Shown here piece by piece: positions 46,623-58,097 of a stretch of 64,000 nucleotides of DNA. The notes beneath the pieces were generated by a model. The model made no database searches. It saw only the letters and a list, made by a program, of their open reading frames with translations, and had not been told where the DNA came from. A program made the translations under genes and the position numbers. This DNA comes from Zopfochytrium polystomum (lineage: Eukaryota; Chytridiomycota; Chytridiomycetes; Chytridiales; Chytridiaceae): positions 62,001 to 126,000 of the forward strand of contig JAIVFJ010000123.1 in the NCBI GenBank assembly GCA_025765615.1, given 5' to 3'. Numbering within the stretch: the stretch's first letter is position 1; each line of letters begins with the position of its first letter.

Positions 46623-47721
46623 ATGATCGCCCGCTCTTTCACGCTCGGACTCGGACTCCTCGTCCTCGTTCTTCTCCTGTCCGCATCATTCGGCAGCTTT
46701 GCACGTGAGCACTCGCCGATTTTTTTTTTCTTTTCGCAAATCGTCATCTGCTAAACCTGCTTCCTAGCCGTACTTGGATATCGACCAAGTGAGTGCCCGA
46801 CAATTGCCCTAAATGGCCTCAAACCATTCGACCGAATCGCAACCTGGCAATTTTTTGAGTCCGGTGGGACGTACTAGAACAATGCTGATTCTGCAAATCT
46901 CCTCTATACTTCCCCTTTGTGGCCCGTTCAGCCAGCATTAAATGTGAGCGCGCGCCAAGCTGTTATTGAAAATCGTCACTTGCTAACCAGCTTTCCAAGT
47001 CCCTACATTGGCAAACGGAATCGGCCCCGGTGAGTGGCTGGAAAAATCGCTGGACACCATCAAAACCGTCGGACCTAATCGCAACCCACTGTTTTTGTGT
47101 CCTGCACTGTCATTCTGCCCCTTCACTTCGTTCTTTTCCGCAAATGCCCTCTTATCGCCCCATTGCTGTTCAGCCTCTAGACCCAAGCCTAGTAAGTTGT
47201 ATTGTCTTTTCTCGCTCTCGCAAAAGGTTTTTTCTGACTGGCTTGGTTTTGTGCAGTAATTGGTATTTCAACTGTTGGCGGTACGTACATCCGCAGCAAA
47301 CTGAAGGAATCCTGTACAATGCTGATCGCAATTCTTCATTTCTCAAAAATTGTCGATTTGCTGTCTGGAATGCCTCGCACTCGTTCAAATGCTTTGGTTG
47401 CTTCAGGAGGGAGAGGTGCGAGCGTCGCTGGCGCATCCGGATCCGGGGGGAAAGGAGGGAAAGGCGGAAGGGTGAGTCTCGCTTCCTTCTCATGATTGCG
47501 GCAAGTTCATGACGCTTACTGTTACGATTGAACGAAAAGAGCCGAGTCGCCCGTCGTTAATTCCTCTCCTTGAGAATATTGTTCGTTGTCTGGTTTATCT
47601 TTCTTTCTCTCTTCCTTTTCTTTCTTGTGCATTCTTCTCTCAACACGTCCAGCCCTCCCAATATTGCGCAGTAAAACAATTCCATCGAGCCCTTTGGAAG
47701 TTTAGTCTGTATGAGCGATAG
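46623..47721 (+). CDS. micro-exon gene B: small secreted peptide
   Basis: Eight predicted exons: 46623-46704, 46768-46788, 46932-46943, 47000-47029, 47174-47191, 47257-47280, 47407-47471, 47653-47721; 106 aa. Exon 1 is identical at the protein level to exon 1 of gene A (27 residues plus one base). Internal exons of 21, 12, 30, 18 and 24 nt are all phase 1-1 and multiples of 3; all donors here are GT. The 30 nt exon (ending LANGIGP) and the 18 nt exon (SRPKP) correspond in position and size to the 30 and 18 nt exons of gene A. The 65 nt exon encodes a Gly-rich part (GSGGKGGKGGR); the last exon ends SLYER. Secreted; function unknown. Confidence 0.66.
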
Positions 47722-48700
47722 TCCTCACCGGACTCAACTCGATCTCCACGATCACGACGGTGCACCATCCAGCACTCTCGCAATCGCCCTCCCAAATTCC
47801 GCCGGCGAGCCACCACCAATGCAGACCTGGGCGCTGGCTTGTGCTGTTGACAAATACTCCAAGTATTAAGTGGAACAGAAACCTGGTGTTTACAGTTTTC
47901 CTCCTCGTCTGCTCAAGCAGATAATATAAGAGGGGTTTTTACCCTGTGCTGGCCACACTTGCCTAACAACTATTTTAGCGTGGATATCATCATTATGCAT
48001 CAATTATTCATAACAGAGTTTTTCTCTTTCTCTCCAAGTTGGGGAGAAGGACCACCCACAAACACACATCTCCACTTCATTCACTCCTTCCACTCACTCA
48101 CTCAGAGTAGACTGTTTACACCTTCTGACAAGCGCAGTCACCGCCCACCACCCTGCCCCACTCCACCTCCACCTGCCAGCCCAGTTGTGACCCCCACACC
48201 CTCCCCCGTTGCGAGCCCCACTCCTCCTGTCACGCCCGCCCCTCCTGCTTCCTCGTGCTCTCTCACTCCACAACCATCTGTCGGCCCTAGTGCTTCCCTG
48301 CAACCTCCAGCACCTCCTCTTTGCCGACAACTGCCACCTCGCACCCCTCAATACCACACATTTGGATGCCACCACACAAATGATTGCCCTCCCAACTGGC
48401 TCCTTACGCGAAGAGGAGCCTTGGCTTGGCGTCAGCACTACCTCGGCCTTGCTTGTCCAGTTCTTGGTACTCTTTGGATTTGACGCACAGGCAGCTCCTC
48501 CTCGCCCTCCGCTTCCTGGGCCCCCAGACATACATTGAGCACTATCACCTACCCCTGCTCCATTCCTCCTCCGCGCCTCTACCCTCTTCCTCTCTTTTCT
48601 CCGCATCTTCATCCTCTCCGCTGTCATTTGACACCTTCCGCAAGGCCTTGGCCCAATTTTGTCTCCTTATTTTCTCTCTCTTTCGTTGACTGGTGGTGTT
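47722..48700 (+). pseudogene. possible Ty3/gypsy gag remnant (about 48050-48700)
   Basis: A Pro/Ser-rich stretch is followed, in shifted frames, by LQHLLFADNCHLAPLNTTHLD and QLLLALRFLGPQTYIEHYHLP, then FDTFRKALAQF. The RFLGP-aromatic pattern near an FDxFRxxL motif resembles Ty3/gypsy gag proteins. Frames shift, so it is decayed. Moderate to low certainty; 47722-48000 holds nothing else. Confidence 0.38.
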
Positions 48701-49337
48701 GCATTTCCTTTATTTCCTCCCCAGTGGGTAAGTGGCTGGGGTGGCCTGTGTGCGGCAACGTACTTGGTTCTGTCAAGGATCTTGGCTTCCTGCCATTCCT
48801 CCGTGGCAGTACACTCTTCCTGTCATGCAGCTCCAGCTGCGTGGAATAATAAAAAAAAAAAAAAAAGGAAAAGAAAAGACGCCCATCCTGCTGGCAGATC
48901 CTCCTTCAACTTGCAGGGGCCCTCGAGATAGGTCTATTTCGACAAGTTTCTCCCGCTGCCGCCCAAAACCCAAAAGCAACATGAAAAACACAAAGGGAAC
49001 ACGCTCAGAAAGCATGGGCTGCAGCAAAGGAAGCGGCTGGCGCTTCCACAACGATGAAGAACTAATCGACCTGAGGAAACCTTGGCGTTCGGGCGCTAAG
49101 TTACACGCTCGGTAGACCGTGGAGGACAGCGCAAGAACAGCACATGGAGCGGCTCGTCGAGAACAGCGGCAAGACTGCGGTGAGAGGCCTCTGAGAGCGA
49201 GCGCTTTGTTGACGATCGATGTGCAGGAGCGGGCGGGGACTGGGATGTAGTGGCATTTGAATTTGACCCTCGTGGGCTAAGGGAATGCACCTCAATTACA
49301 CAGCCCCCGTCACGAAACCAGCGCCCCCAAAAACCCA
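48700..49337. other. intergenic; repeats a segment of 603-650
   Basis: Around 48736-48790 a stretch resembles bases 603-650. A 16 nt A run is at 48849-48866. No gene supported. Confidence 0.4.
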
Positions 49338-50029
49338 TCACCAAAACGCGCGCCCCCCTGGCGCGTACACCCCGTCTGCCCTCGCCCTCTCGACGCACTC
49401 CCACACCAAATGGTACACCAGCACATGCCACACGCACCCGTGGCCCACGCTATACCCCCAAGCCCACCCGCACCCCTTCTCGTGGCCCAGCGCCTCGCCT
49501 GCGACCGCGCCCGCCAGCGCCGCGGGCGCCATCCACGCCGTCGCGGCGCTGCTCAGCACGCCCCACATGGCGCGCGGCGTGCACGTGAACGGCAGCGCCA
49601 CTACGATCGCGGCGGCGCACGCGCGGTCGAGGGTGAGGAGGAGCCGCTCCTCGGTGCGAGGGGGCAGGAAGCGGAGGACGTGCGGGCCCGCGAGGCCAGG
49701 GTGGGCGCGGTAGCTGCGTTCTGTGGCGTGGTAGAGCGTCGAGAAGAGCATGGAGGCGGTCGTGAGGGTCGTCAGGATGGGCGATCTGGAGTATGTCATT
49801 AGAATTGATTTTTTTTGGGGGATGGCCTCACGACGCTCACACCAATTGAGCGTCGATTCATTCACCTCGCGGCGATGATGGGCCGGAGGGCGTAAAAGTT
49901 GGTGACGGCGAGGATGAAGTTGTGAATGTTGAAGGCCGGCGATGCTTGGGGCGACCGCGCCGTGCCAGCCTGCGCCGAGGACGACGAAGAGGTCCGACGT
50001 TGCGGTGGCGGTACGACCGTGTCAGCCAT
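49338..50029 (-). CDS. CREST-superfamily-like multipass membrane protein
   Basis: Exons 50029-49866 and 49785-49338 (donor GCGAG|GTGAAT, acceptor ctccag|ATCG; frame kept), 203 aa. A disordered N-terminus of about 30 residues leads into hydrophobic helices. The pattern FSTLYHATER, LTLDRACAAAIVVAL and GHGCVWHVLVYH recalls the CREST hydrolases (alkaline ceramidase, PAQR receptor, TMEM8 and related): a Ser-x3-His, an Asp in a later helix and a C-terminal His-x3-His (here H-x4-H-x3-H). These proteins are putative metal-dependent membrane amidases or lipases. Motif-based; the family match needs a search. Confidence 0.58.
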
Positions 50030-50450
50030 TCGATCCTCCTACAATTACGAAAGGGTGAAGAACAGTACTCATAACGACTGCGCGACCGTCGCCCTCCTCA
50101 AAGCTCCTCGTTCACCTCCTCGTTCACCTCCTCGTTCACTTCCTCGGGCGGATTCAAATGCGCGTTGAGTATCCTCCGGCGGCACCGGTGTTCCGTTGCT
50201 TTTCGTCAAGACTGGAGAGCAGTTCGATTGGTTCCAACCACGATTGACTAAGCGGCGCACACGGGATTGGTGAGATAACCCGCCAAGGGCAAAGTTTGAA
50301 CGACTCTCTCTGTCATGCCTCCACCCGCACATTGCCGCCCAGTGCGAGCGTGAACGAGAGGAAGAGAAAGAAAAAGATCTCTAGACAGATAGATATTCTT
50401 CCAGCCCCAGCCCAGCAGCGAGCACCTTGCCCATCCATAAATGCAGTGCT

Positions 50451-52516
50451 ATGCCGAAAAAGACCAAGAAGCAAAGCAAAACTCAGAGACAAGAGAGCAA
50501 AGCAATGACATCGACAGCCACTCGAGTCGCAACCACGTCGACGACAGCCGCCGGCACCCACGTCGTCTCCTGCCCCCACTGCCACGGCCTCGTCCCGCTG
50601 ACGATGCTCGTCGCAGTCGACCAAAGCCGCGCTGCTGGAATGGCCCCGCTCCCCGCCCGCGTCGTTCCTGCCACCTCCACTCTGCCCGCCGGAGAAGGCG
50701 GCAGCAAGATCACCCCACCCCCACCTGCATCCGTCACAAAGTTCGCCAGCGACCCAGTCCGCCCTGGCTTGGCAGCCTCAGGCACAAAGACGCCCGTCCG
50801 CACCCCGCCGGTCCGAACCGCCCTTCGAAAGTCCACTTCCAGCGTCAGCGTCCCCGCGTCGGCCACCCCGACGAGGAGGCAATCGCAGCCCTCCACGCCA
50901 CCTACACCCGTCACTCCGGCTGTTGAGATGACCTCCTCCCGCCCGGCCGTTCCTGTCCCTGCGGACTCGAGTGATCATGACAAGCACCTTCAAGACGCGT
51001 ACCCCCCCTCCCCGCCGTCCCCCGCGACGCCCCGCACCCCCGCAATCGCCGTCAGTGTCACGCCGCCAAGCACCCCTGGACAAGAGCCACCCACCGAGAG
51101 CGAGATACCGGTGATGCCTAGCCTGGACATGGAAAGCATCCTGCGTACGGACCAGCAGCTCGGCGGCCGACGGTTCTTCCTCAGCGACGTGGTCAAGGTC
51201 AAGGGCCCTGAGCCGGCAGCTACGCCGGTGGTGGATCTGCTCATGCCGGACGGGTCTGTGCGAGCGCCCGCGGCGCGTTCGGTGCCGGTGTCGCAGGCGA
51301 GGTACTGCGGACTGGGCGGCAGGTGGTCGCAGCTGGGCAAGCGGACCGTGTGGACGAGGCTGCCGACCGTCGTGCTGGAAGGGACGAATGGTCGGAGCTT
51401 TGAGCCGCCGGAACTGTTCGATGCCCTGCGCGTCGTGGCGAACGATTTGGACAGTTTTGGAAGGTTCTTGGAAAAGCAGGCTCCATACAAGGTTTAACCT
51501 CCATTTGTTTATATTTTGTTGTTATCTTTCGGTTGTTGTCCAGTTCGCCTTGCCCACAACTCCTTACTTTACCTTGCTTGCACCTGCCAGGCCGTCATTT
51601 CATCCGGCATTTGGGATGATGCAGATAATGCTGTTCGCGAGGTCCAGTCCGAATCGATAGAGTCTATCCGCAACGGGACGTTCGAGTCGAAGAGCACTGC
51701 CTTGATGCGCCAGATCAACGACGTGATCAAGGCCCTGGAAAATATCATCAGTTCGGCGACGCATCTCGACGTCAACCAGTGGATTATTTGGCGAGAGGCG
51801 CAGGCGCGCGTCGTCATCCTCTCCAAGGAGCTCGAGGATGTCGTCTTGATCTGGGCAAGCTGGCGTTCATCGCTCAAGCTGCTTCACGTCGTTTACGACG
51901 CGAAGGGCAATTGGCCACTGAGAGGTCACTGCAGCTTGTGCTTGCAGCTGCTTGACGTAGTCGAGCTGCTCTACACGGGCCTCGGCATATTCAAGGACGC
52001 TGCCGAGCTTTGGCTGCATCGGAAGGAGCTGATACGCTTTGTTCCCTTCCACGCAGAAGAACTGGTATGGCGTTTTCCTTGTACGACAGCCTGACATTAC
52101 TAACGAGGAACAAAACGTAGCTATGGAAACAAGTTCTCGAGAGTAAAAAGTTGCTTCTTGACGTCGTCCTTCCGCCTCACCGGCCAAAGTGGGGGCCGAA
52201 GCTAGTACCATTCAAACTCAACTCCGACAGCAACTCCGAGTTTGCAAGAAAGCTCCGGTTCGTCTCGTCCGCCAGCGTAACCTACCGCGGCTTCGACGAG
52301 CACTACAGCACCCTGACGCTCGGCTGCAAGCGACCTATCGGCAGCGTGGCTCTGCCGATCGCAAACTGGCTTGAATTCAGCTCGGGCAGCGGCCGACGGC
52401 TTCGCGCCGCGGGGACGCTCAAGGATGACAGCAGGCGCAGGCTGCTGTCCCGATACATCCCGCACGGTCGGTTGGTGCTCAACCCGCAACTGCTTTCCTG
52501 GGAGTGGTACAAGTGA
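50451..52516 (+). CDS. hypothetical protein, N-terminal zinc-finger-like CPHC and long disordered linker
   Basis: Three exons: 50451-51491, 51591-52064, 52121-52516, GT-AG with continuous frame, 636 aa. The N-terminus is basic (MPKKTKKQSK) with one CPHC pair; residues about 80-230 are Pro/Ser/Thr-rich. The C-terminal two thirds, from GGRRFFLSDVVKVKG, look folded: helical (ESIESIRNGTFESKSTALMRQINDVIKALENIISS) and strand-rich (SSASVTYRGFDEHYSTLTLGCKR). I do not recognise the family. Confidence 0.62.
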
Positions 52517-52595
52517 TGGTGGCGGCGGCGCGAGGACGGGAGACGGCTGCGCATCTTTGCCGCCGCCTCCGCCGATCGAGACGGCGGAGGCGGTG

Positions 52596-53041
52596 ATGCA
52601 GACCATCACGTTCGCGTTCGAGACGGCGCCCGACTTTCGTCTGCTCTGGGCCGCGACGGTCGCGGCGCTCGCGCTGGAGGAAGACGAGGCGGCGGCGCGA
52701 TCGTCGCAGAGCGTGTGGCTGGGCACGACGAGGGAGGGCCACGAGGTGCTGCAGGTGGGTCTGGTCAGGACGAAACGGACCGAGGCGTGCCCCGAGGTCG
52801 CGTTTGACGGAAAGGAGCTGGTGTGGGTGGGCTGCATGTGTCCGGCGACGTGCGAGAGCTGCTTTGGACTCGCAGCGGCGGAGCGTGCGAAAGGGGAAGG
52901 CAGAACTTGAACGGCCGCACTTACCAGGTTTATTTTGTCGGCTCGGTGTCGGCCACGGGTCGCTGTTCGCGCGAGGCCACCTTGGTCACTACTCACCCGG
53001 TGCCGTTGACGGAAAAATGGGAGGATGTCTCGTTTTTGTGA
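52596..53041 (+). CDS. small hypothetical protein, two exons
   Basis: Exons 52596-52820 and 52928-53041 (donor GAGCTG|GTGTGG, acceptor TTACCAG|GTTTAT), frame kept at phase 0, 112 aa. Strand-rich look (ITFAFETAPDF, QSVWLGTTREGHEVLQVGLV, KELVYFVGSVSATGRC), with a hydrophobic helix LLWAATVAALAL. Starts at the nearest in-frame ATG just downstream of the previous gene on the same strand. Family unknown; the next gene's frame does not fit as a continuation. Confidence 0.5.
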
Positions 53042-53692
53042 TAGCAGAATGAGGAAGAGGCAGAGGAACGAGACTGGCTCGAGGATACCACTTACGGGAT
53101 TTCACTGTTCTTTGCCAGCAAGGTGAATCTTCAATCTATGAGGCAGCTTCCAATCATCGTCCAGCAAAGTTCTGCCCCAGTCAACTGTCAACGTTCGTTG
53201 ATGTAGAAGACTTTTTTCCACTTAAGTCCCCACTTTCCACCACCGCCCGAACAACAACGCCCCAAAAGCAGTCGACCATGACTCGATGTGCGCCGGCAGC
53301 ATCGGCCGATGGGTAGATAGCGTTCAGAATGCCTCGCTCCTGCGCGAGCTCACTTTCTAAACACACAACAGAAAAGCTCATTTATCGCCACACGCTGAAA
53401 CCATCACGGCCACTCCTCTCCCCTCACAGCTACTGCGCACCACACTCTCCCACGCAGCCTCAGTGTCGGTCCAAGATCGTCCAAATCATTCGCTTTATTG
53501 CAGGCGAAAATAGGGAGGGAGAAATGGATCGCTGCTGAAAAACTATGCACGGAAAAACCGCAAAAGTGAAACGGAATGAAAACAGTGAAAGGGAAAGAAA
53601 AAGACCACGGCAACAAAGGGTTAAGACTCCTCGATGTCCCTTGCCATTCCCGCAAGCGCGTGGTCTCTTGGTCGCTGTGCTTGCTCGAGCAA
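53042..53692. other. intergenic
   Basis: No gene supported here. Confidence 0.4.
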
Positions 53693-54378
53693 TCAGTGGC
53701 CTCGGCCTCGGCCTCGCCCGCCTTTGCGCAAAAATTGTTAAACGATAATTTGCCAATCATGAATAGAAAGAAACGGAATTTGGGCGGCTATGGGTCCACG
53801 GCAAGAGAAAAAAAAGAGGGCGAAAAAATCGAAAGGAAGACTTCTTACCAGGGGGGGGCGGAAGTGGGTGTGCCGCTGGCAAAAACGAAAAGCAAACGTC
53901 GATCGGCAAAGATCAATAATGGACGAGCACGAAACAAACAAGGCAACTGAAATCGGCGCTTACGGTGGTTAGGCGGGAATCCTTTTGTTGTTGTCATGGG
54001 TGTGTTGTTGAGAGAACGACAGGCAAAGGTTTAGCAATCGTTGCCGGGAGTTGGAATAAGAAAAGATTAGAAGGCTGCAACAATGAGGTCGCGCAAAGGA
54101 GATAGGAGAAAGCATGAAGATCGCTGATCAGAAGCTCCAAAGCAGTGACTCACGTGGGCGTGGAGGAGAAGCAGGGCCTGGTTGGTGGAGGTACAGGTAA
54201 AAGGAACGATTAAGGTTGGTTGGAAAAACTGAAGAAGCAAAATTGACTTACGGGGAGGTGGCTTTCCCTTCGGATCCCACTTAGCCTCAGAGCTTGACGA
54301 GGCTTGAGCGGGGTCGACAAAGACCGCGAAGAGAGCGGCAGCGATGGCGAGGAGCGAGAAGAAGGACTTTGAAACCAT
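53693..54378 (-). CDS. micro-exon gene C: small secreted Pro/Gly-rich peptide
   Basis: Five predicted exons: 54378-54252, 54176-54153, 53981-53964, 53875-53849, 53721-53693; 74 aa. Exon 1 has a signal peptide (SLLAIAAALFAVFVDPAQA). The three internal exons of 24, 18 and 27 nt are all phase 1-1 and a multiple of 3, and the last encodes a GRGRGRGH tail. The mature chain is Pro-rich (PPRPRFPPNHPAHPLPPPP). The same exon logic as genes A and B, but no sequence similarity. TATAAAAG lies upstream (54471-54478). Function unknown. Confidence 0.6.
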
Positions 54379-55631
54379 TGTTCACTGGGCACCGCACGAT
54401 TTTGATATTTGGTGAAAGCTTGAACGATGGATGGCGACTTAGAATGAGTTTGCCGCCTGCGGGGTCCATCCTTTTATACTGGCGCTGGGTGTGGAGGGAA
54501 AAGGAAGAAACAAGAAAGAACTCGAACCGGTGGCGCAAAGTGGATTCAACAACGTTCTCAAGTTTTACAAACAACGCGCAAACACGCGTGCGGAAGCACC
54601 GCGGAAGCTCGTTTTGCTTGTCCGTGCGTGCTCAGCCTGCCCGAGCCGACGCGGCGCTTGTTTCTCCACAAACAAGAGAGTAAATGTGTTTGTGTGTGTG
54701 TGTGTTGTGCTTTGTCATCTGGCGCAGCACTGTTTTTTTTTTTCTCGTTGTCCTCGGCACGTAAATATCCTGTTGTTTTTATCCGTCTTCTGCCTTTCGC
54801 GCCGAGAACGGAGAAACAGAAAGAGAAAAACAAAGTAAAAATCACCATCAAAATTTTTATCCCCGTGTTTTTTGTCTCCCGCCCGCTTCCGACGTGTTCG
54901 AACAACAAATCCGCCCGCGCCCATCAGACACCGAAACATTGTCCACGTGCCGTTCTCTCTTCGTTTTCCGTCCTCTCCCCCCGATCGCACACCGCCCAGC
55001 ACTCTCTCCCCGTTGTTGTTTGCGCAACTGCTTTCATCATCTGGGGAAATCTAAAAAAGGGGGAGGGCGGCCTTCTTGCCTGGTCCGCGATCAGGCCAGC
55101 CGCAGGCGGATCCGCTAAGGCCAGTTTCTGCGTTTTTCTCGCTTCCCGTCTTGACCCTGCTCGCCTCGAATCGGTCGTCGCACAAACTTTTGTGTTGAGG
55201 ATTGGAAATAGCAAAACACACAGATGAATAGAAGATTCTCCCACTATATTGAGGAACTCGCAGAGGCAGAGATGAGGTTGAGACGTATTTGAACACAAAG
55301 AACGACGAGGAAAATGAGTCAATAGAAATATTGAGCGTGGCGGGAGGCTCCCTTCCACAGGAGGCAGTTAACGATCTTTGTGTTGAGGACGGTCTAGACA
55401 CCTGCACAGTGATTGGGGATGAAGAACCGCGTCAGACGTCTTGTGTTCGCTTCTTTCTCACCATAACTCGAATCTGGCTGCTGGCTGCATTTAACATGGC
55501 GTTATCGCCTGGATAAAATACCAACCAATGATGAATGTAAATTTTCAAGATAGGGCCTGTATCAAAGTTCCAGCAAAGAGCGTGCTGATGGACATCCAGG
55601 TTTGATTGGGGCAGTGCTTTGTGCTCACGAC
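54379..55631. other. intergenic
   Basis: TATAAAAG on the minus strand at 54471-54478 serves gene C. Nothing else convincing. Confidence 0.4.
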
Positions 55632-56756
55632 TCAATTTTCCGAAGACCACGCTTCCCAATCCCCTCGGCGGTCTTTCCACCACTCAACAACTACATGCGG
55701 CTTCGACAAAAACAACTCCCCAGCGTTTGTTAAGACCGCTCGCGCATCGGAGCTGCTTTGCATCCACCGCTCAAACAGGCCGGATTCCCGCCACCAGTCT
55801 AGCATTTCCAGATTATTCGCTTCCTTAAAAGGGACAGCGTCCCAGTCAACCTTGAGCCCGCTTTCCCGCCACCACTGCAGGCTCTTGATCTGCCGGGACC
55901 GAAAGGTATCGACGACGACCATCCTTGAATACTTGATCTTGCATCCGCTGTCCTTCCACCACTGAAGAACGTGAGTCTGTCCGTTCCTACTCGCCAGTTC
56001 CACCGCGCCGTCATCGTACCACAGCTCCAGCCCGCTGTCCTTCCACCACTGCATCACATCCGAATACCCCTTCCGCGACGCCCAGCTCACCACATCGGTG
56101 CCGTACTTGAGTGGAAGCCCGCTGTCCCTCCACCACTGCAGCACCCCGACCCGACCCGCGCCGCTGGCCGCCGTCATCGCGCGGGCGTCGTACCGCAGCT
56201 CGAGCCCGCTGTCCTTCCACCACTGCAGAACGGAAATCCACCCGTTTCGAGACGCAATCTCCAAGCAGTCTTTGCCGTACGCGAGCGGAAGCCCGCTCCC
56301 CTTCCACCACCGCAGCACGCCGACTTTCCCGGCACCGCTGGCGTCTCGCATCGCGCGGTCGTCGTAGCGCAGCTCTAGCCCGCTGGCCTTCCACCAGTGG
56401 AGGAGATCGACGCGGCCCGTTCTGCATGCGACCTGGACCGCCCACTCGGTATACGATATCTTCAACCCGCTGTCCTTCCACCACTGCAAGGTCTCGACCG
56501 AACCCACGTAGTCCAGCGTGTCCTCGCAGATGGCGTCAGACATCCTCGCGAGCGTTAGGTGCTTCCTGAGAAGCTCGAGGACGGGGATGGGGCTGAACGT
56601 GCCGACGCGGAATTCTGGCAGCTCGATGAGGGCGTGGACGAGGATCCGGCGGAGACGAAAGAGGGCCGCGACAGTGAAGCGATCGCGAGGGCAGCTTGCG
56701 AAGGTGCAGATGGTGATGGCGGGCAGGTCATGGAGGTGAGGCCGCCGCGGTGCCAT
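55632..56756 (-). CDS. WWKDSGL-repeat (ankyrin-like) protein, intact
   Basis: 374 aa from ATG 56756; the only full-length member here. Residues 1-95 form a leading domain (LHDLPAITICTFASCPRDRFTVAALFRLRRIL, then VLELLRKHLTLARMSDAICEDTLD), which may be an F-box-like or repeat-capping domain. Nine or so repeats follow: L(Q/H)WWK(D/A)SGLEL.YD..A...ASR.G. These resemble ankyrin repeats and likely form a curved protein-binding surface. Copies at 3263 and 4324 lost this N-terminal part or the frame. Confidence 0.75.
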   Translation of the reverse strand: MAPRRPHLHDLPAITICTFASCPRDRFTVAALFRLRRILVHALIELPEFRVGTFSPIPVLELLRKHLTLARMSDAICEDTLDYVGSVETLQWWKDSGLKISYTEWAVQVACRTGRVDLLHWWKASGLELRYDDRAMRDASGAGKVGVLRWWKGSGLPLAYGKDCLEIASRNGWISVLQWWKDSGLELRYDARAMTAASGAGRVGVLQWWRDSGLPLKYGTDVVSWASRKGYSDVMQWWKDSGLELWYDDGAVELASRNGQTHVLQWWKDSGCKIKYSRMVVVDTFRSRQIKSLQWWRESGLKVDWDAVPFKEANNLEMLDWWRESGLFERWMQSSSDARAVLTNAGELFLSKPHVVVEWWKDRRGDWEAWSSEN

Positions 56757-56983
56757 GATTGATTGAGTGACTCTCTCTGTTTTGCCAGTGTTTATCTCCG
56801 ATTAGAGTCCAAGCGGGCGGCCCAACACACAACAAATGCGCGAGCCCTGTCTGTCTGGGCACTGCACATCGGTCCCATCAATCAATAACATCCACGTGGA
56901 GAAGCAATCTCCGCCCACAGCGTCATTGTGGCCCTGTTCGTGTTTCTTGATACTCAATTCACACGTCCCTCAAAGCATCGCCG

Positions 56984-57870
56984 TCAGCACCTCGGGTCGC
57001 CCCTGGCTTCAACCACATACGCCGTCGCGGCGCGAACGACAGCCTCGGCGACAGCCCAAACGCAGTCCTCGTCGACGACGACGGTCAGCCGCCTTACACC
57101 ACTCAGGCGCGACACAAAAGCGACAAGGTCCTCGGCGCGGTTAAAAAAGCCGATCTCCCGGTTAGGCGCGAGCAGCATCGTCTCGACACGGCGCCACCAC
57201 GCCCGGTCCGCGATCGCGTCGGCGGCCCAGGCGGCGGCGGCGACGTCGCCGCTCGGTTCGATCGATAGGGTTGTGAGGTAGGGGAGGCGGGTCATGAAGC
57301 GGTCGATGTCGGCGGGGGAGTACCCGCCGGTGCCGCGGGCGTCGAGGTCGGTGAGATGTGGGCAGCGAGATGCGAGGCGTCGAGGGCTGCGACGCCCCAA
57401 AGCGAATGTTTTTCGGCGCCAAAGTACGCTTCGAGGGAGCGGATCGAGCGGAAGTGGGCGAGGAGGGCGTCCAGCGTGGGGGCGACAGTGGTGGCGGGGA
57501 ACGGGACGGTGGAGGAGACGGAGACCGTGAGGTTGGTGATGGATTCGAGTGATGGAGCGGAGGGTGGGATGGCTGCAAAGACGCCGAGAGAGGGCACGGT
57601 GTGCGGCGAGGGTCTGGTTGTTGTTGCGATTGGGCAGCTTGAGAGCAGCAGTGAGGGCGGCTGCTTCCACCAAAGCGGCCAGGTGTGATGGGCAGACGCG
57701 CGGAGACGTCGTAGTGCGCCTCGACGGTGGTCAGAGGGCGCGACGCGGCGGCGCAGTGTTGGACGGAGCGGAGGACGCGGTGCACGAGGGATGTGGCCAA
57801 GACGCAAAGGACTGGCCGTGCATCCGCTGGAGACAAAATTCCGTCATCCTTGTCAAGAACAAAGTCCACG
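56984..57870 (-). pseudogene. LRR-like gene with frameshifts
   Basis: Three overlapping minus frames carry segments that look like one protein when followed in order: LVHRVLRSVQH..., SLGVFAAIPPSAPSLESITNLTVSVSSTVPF, LDALLAHFRSIRSLEAYFGAEK, then SRCPHLTDLDARGTGGYSPADI, LPYLTTLSIEP and LSGVRRLTVVVDEDCVWA. The leucine spacing is LRR-like. At least two frame changes are needed. They could be introns, but I found no matching sites, so a pseudogene is more likely. Confidence 0.55.
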
Positions 57871-58097
57871 TGAGGTGATGAGGGCTGCTCAGCAGGTGCT
57901 TTGTTGTGAGGATACGCCCACGTACATAAAAATATAATTAACAAAAAAAGGAAAAGAGGATTGCGAATCGAGCCAGAAACGTGGGAACGAGAACTTGCGC
58001 CACTCATCCCATCCCATCCAGTCTATTACCATCAACAACCCGATATCTTCACACCTTACGAGGGATAGCCCCACATTCAGCTAGAGAACCATCCGAG

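Noticed and set aside
48138..48344. Proline/glycine-rich protein gene
   Set aside because: It is a low-complexity region within a probable gag remnant; the frames shift and neither strand gives a convincing start.
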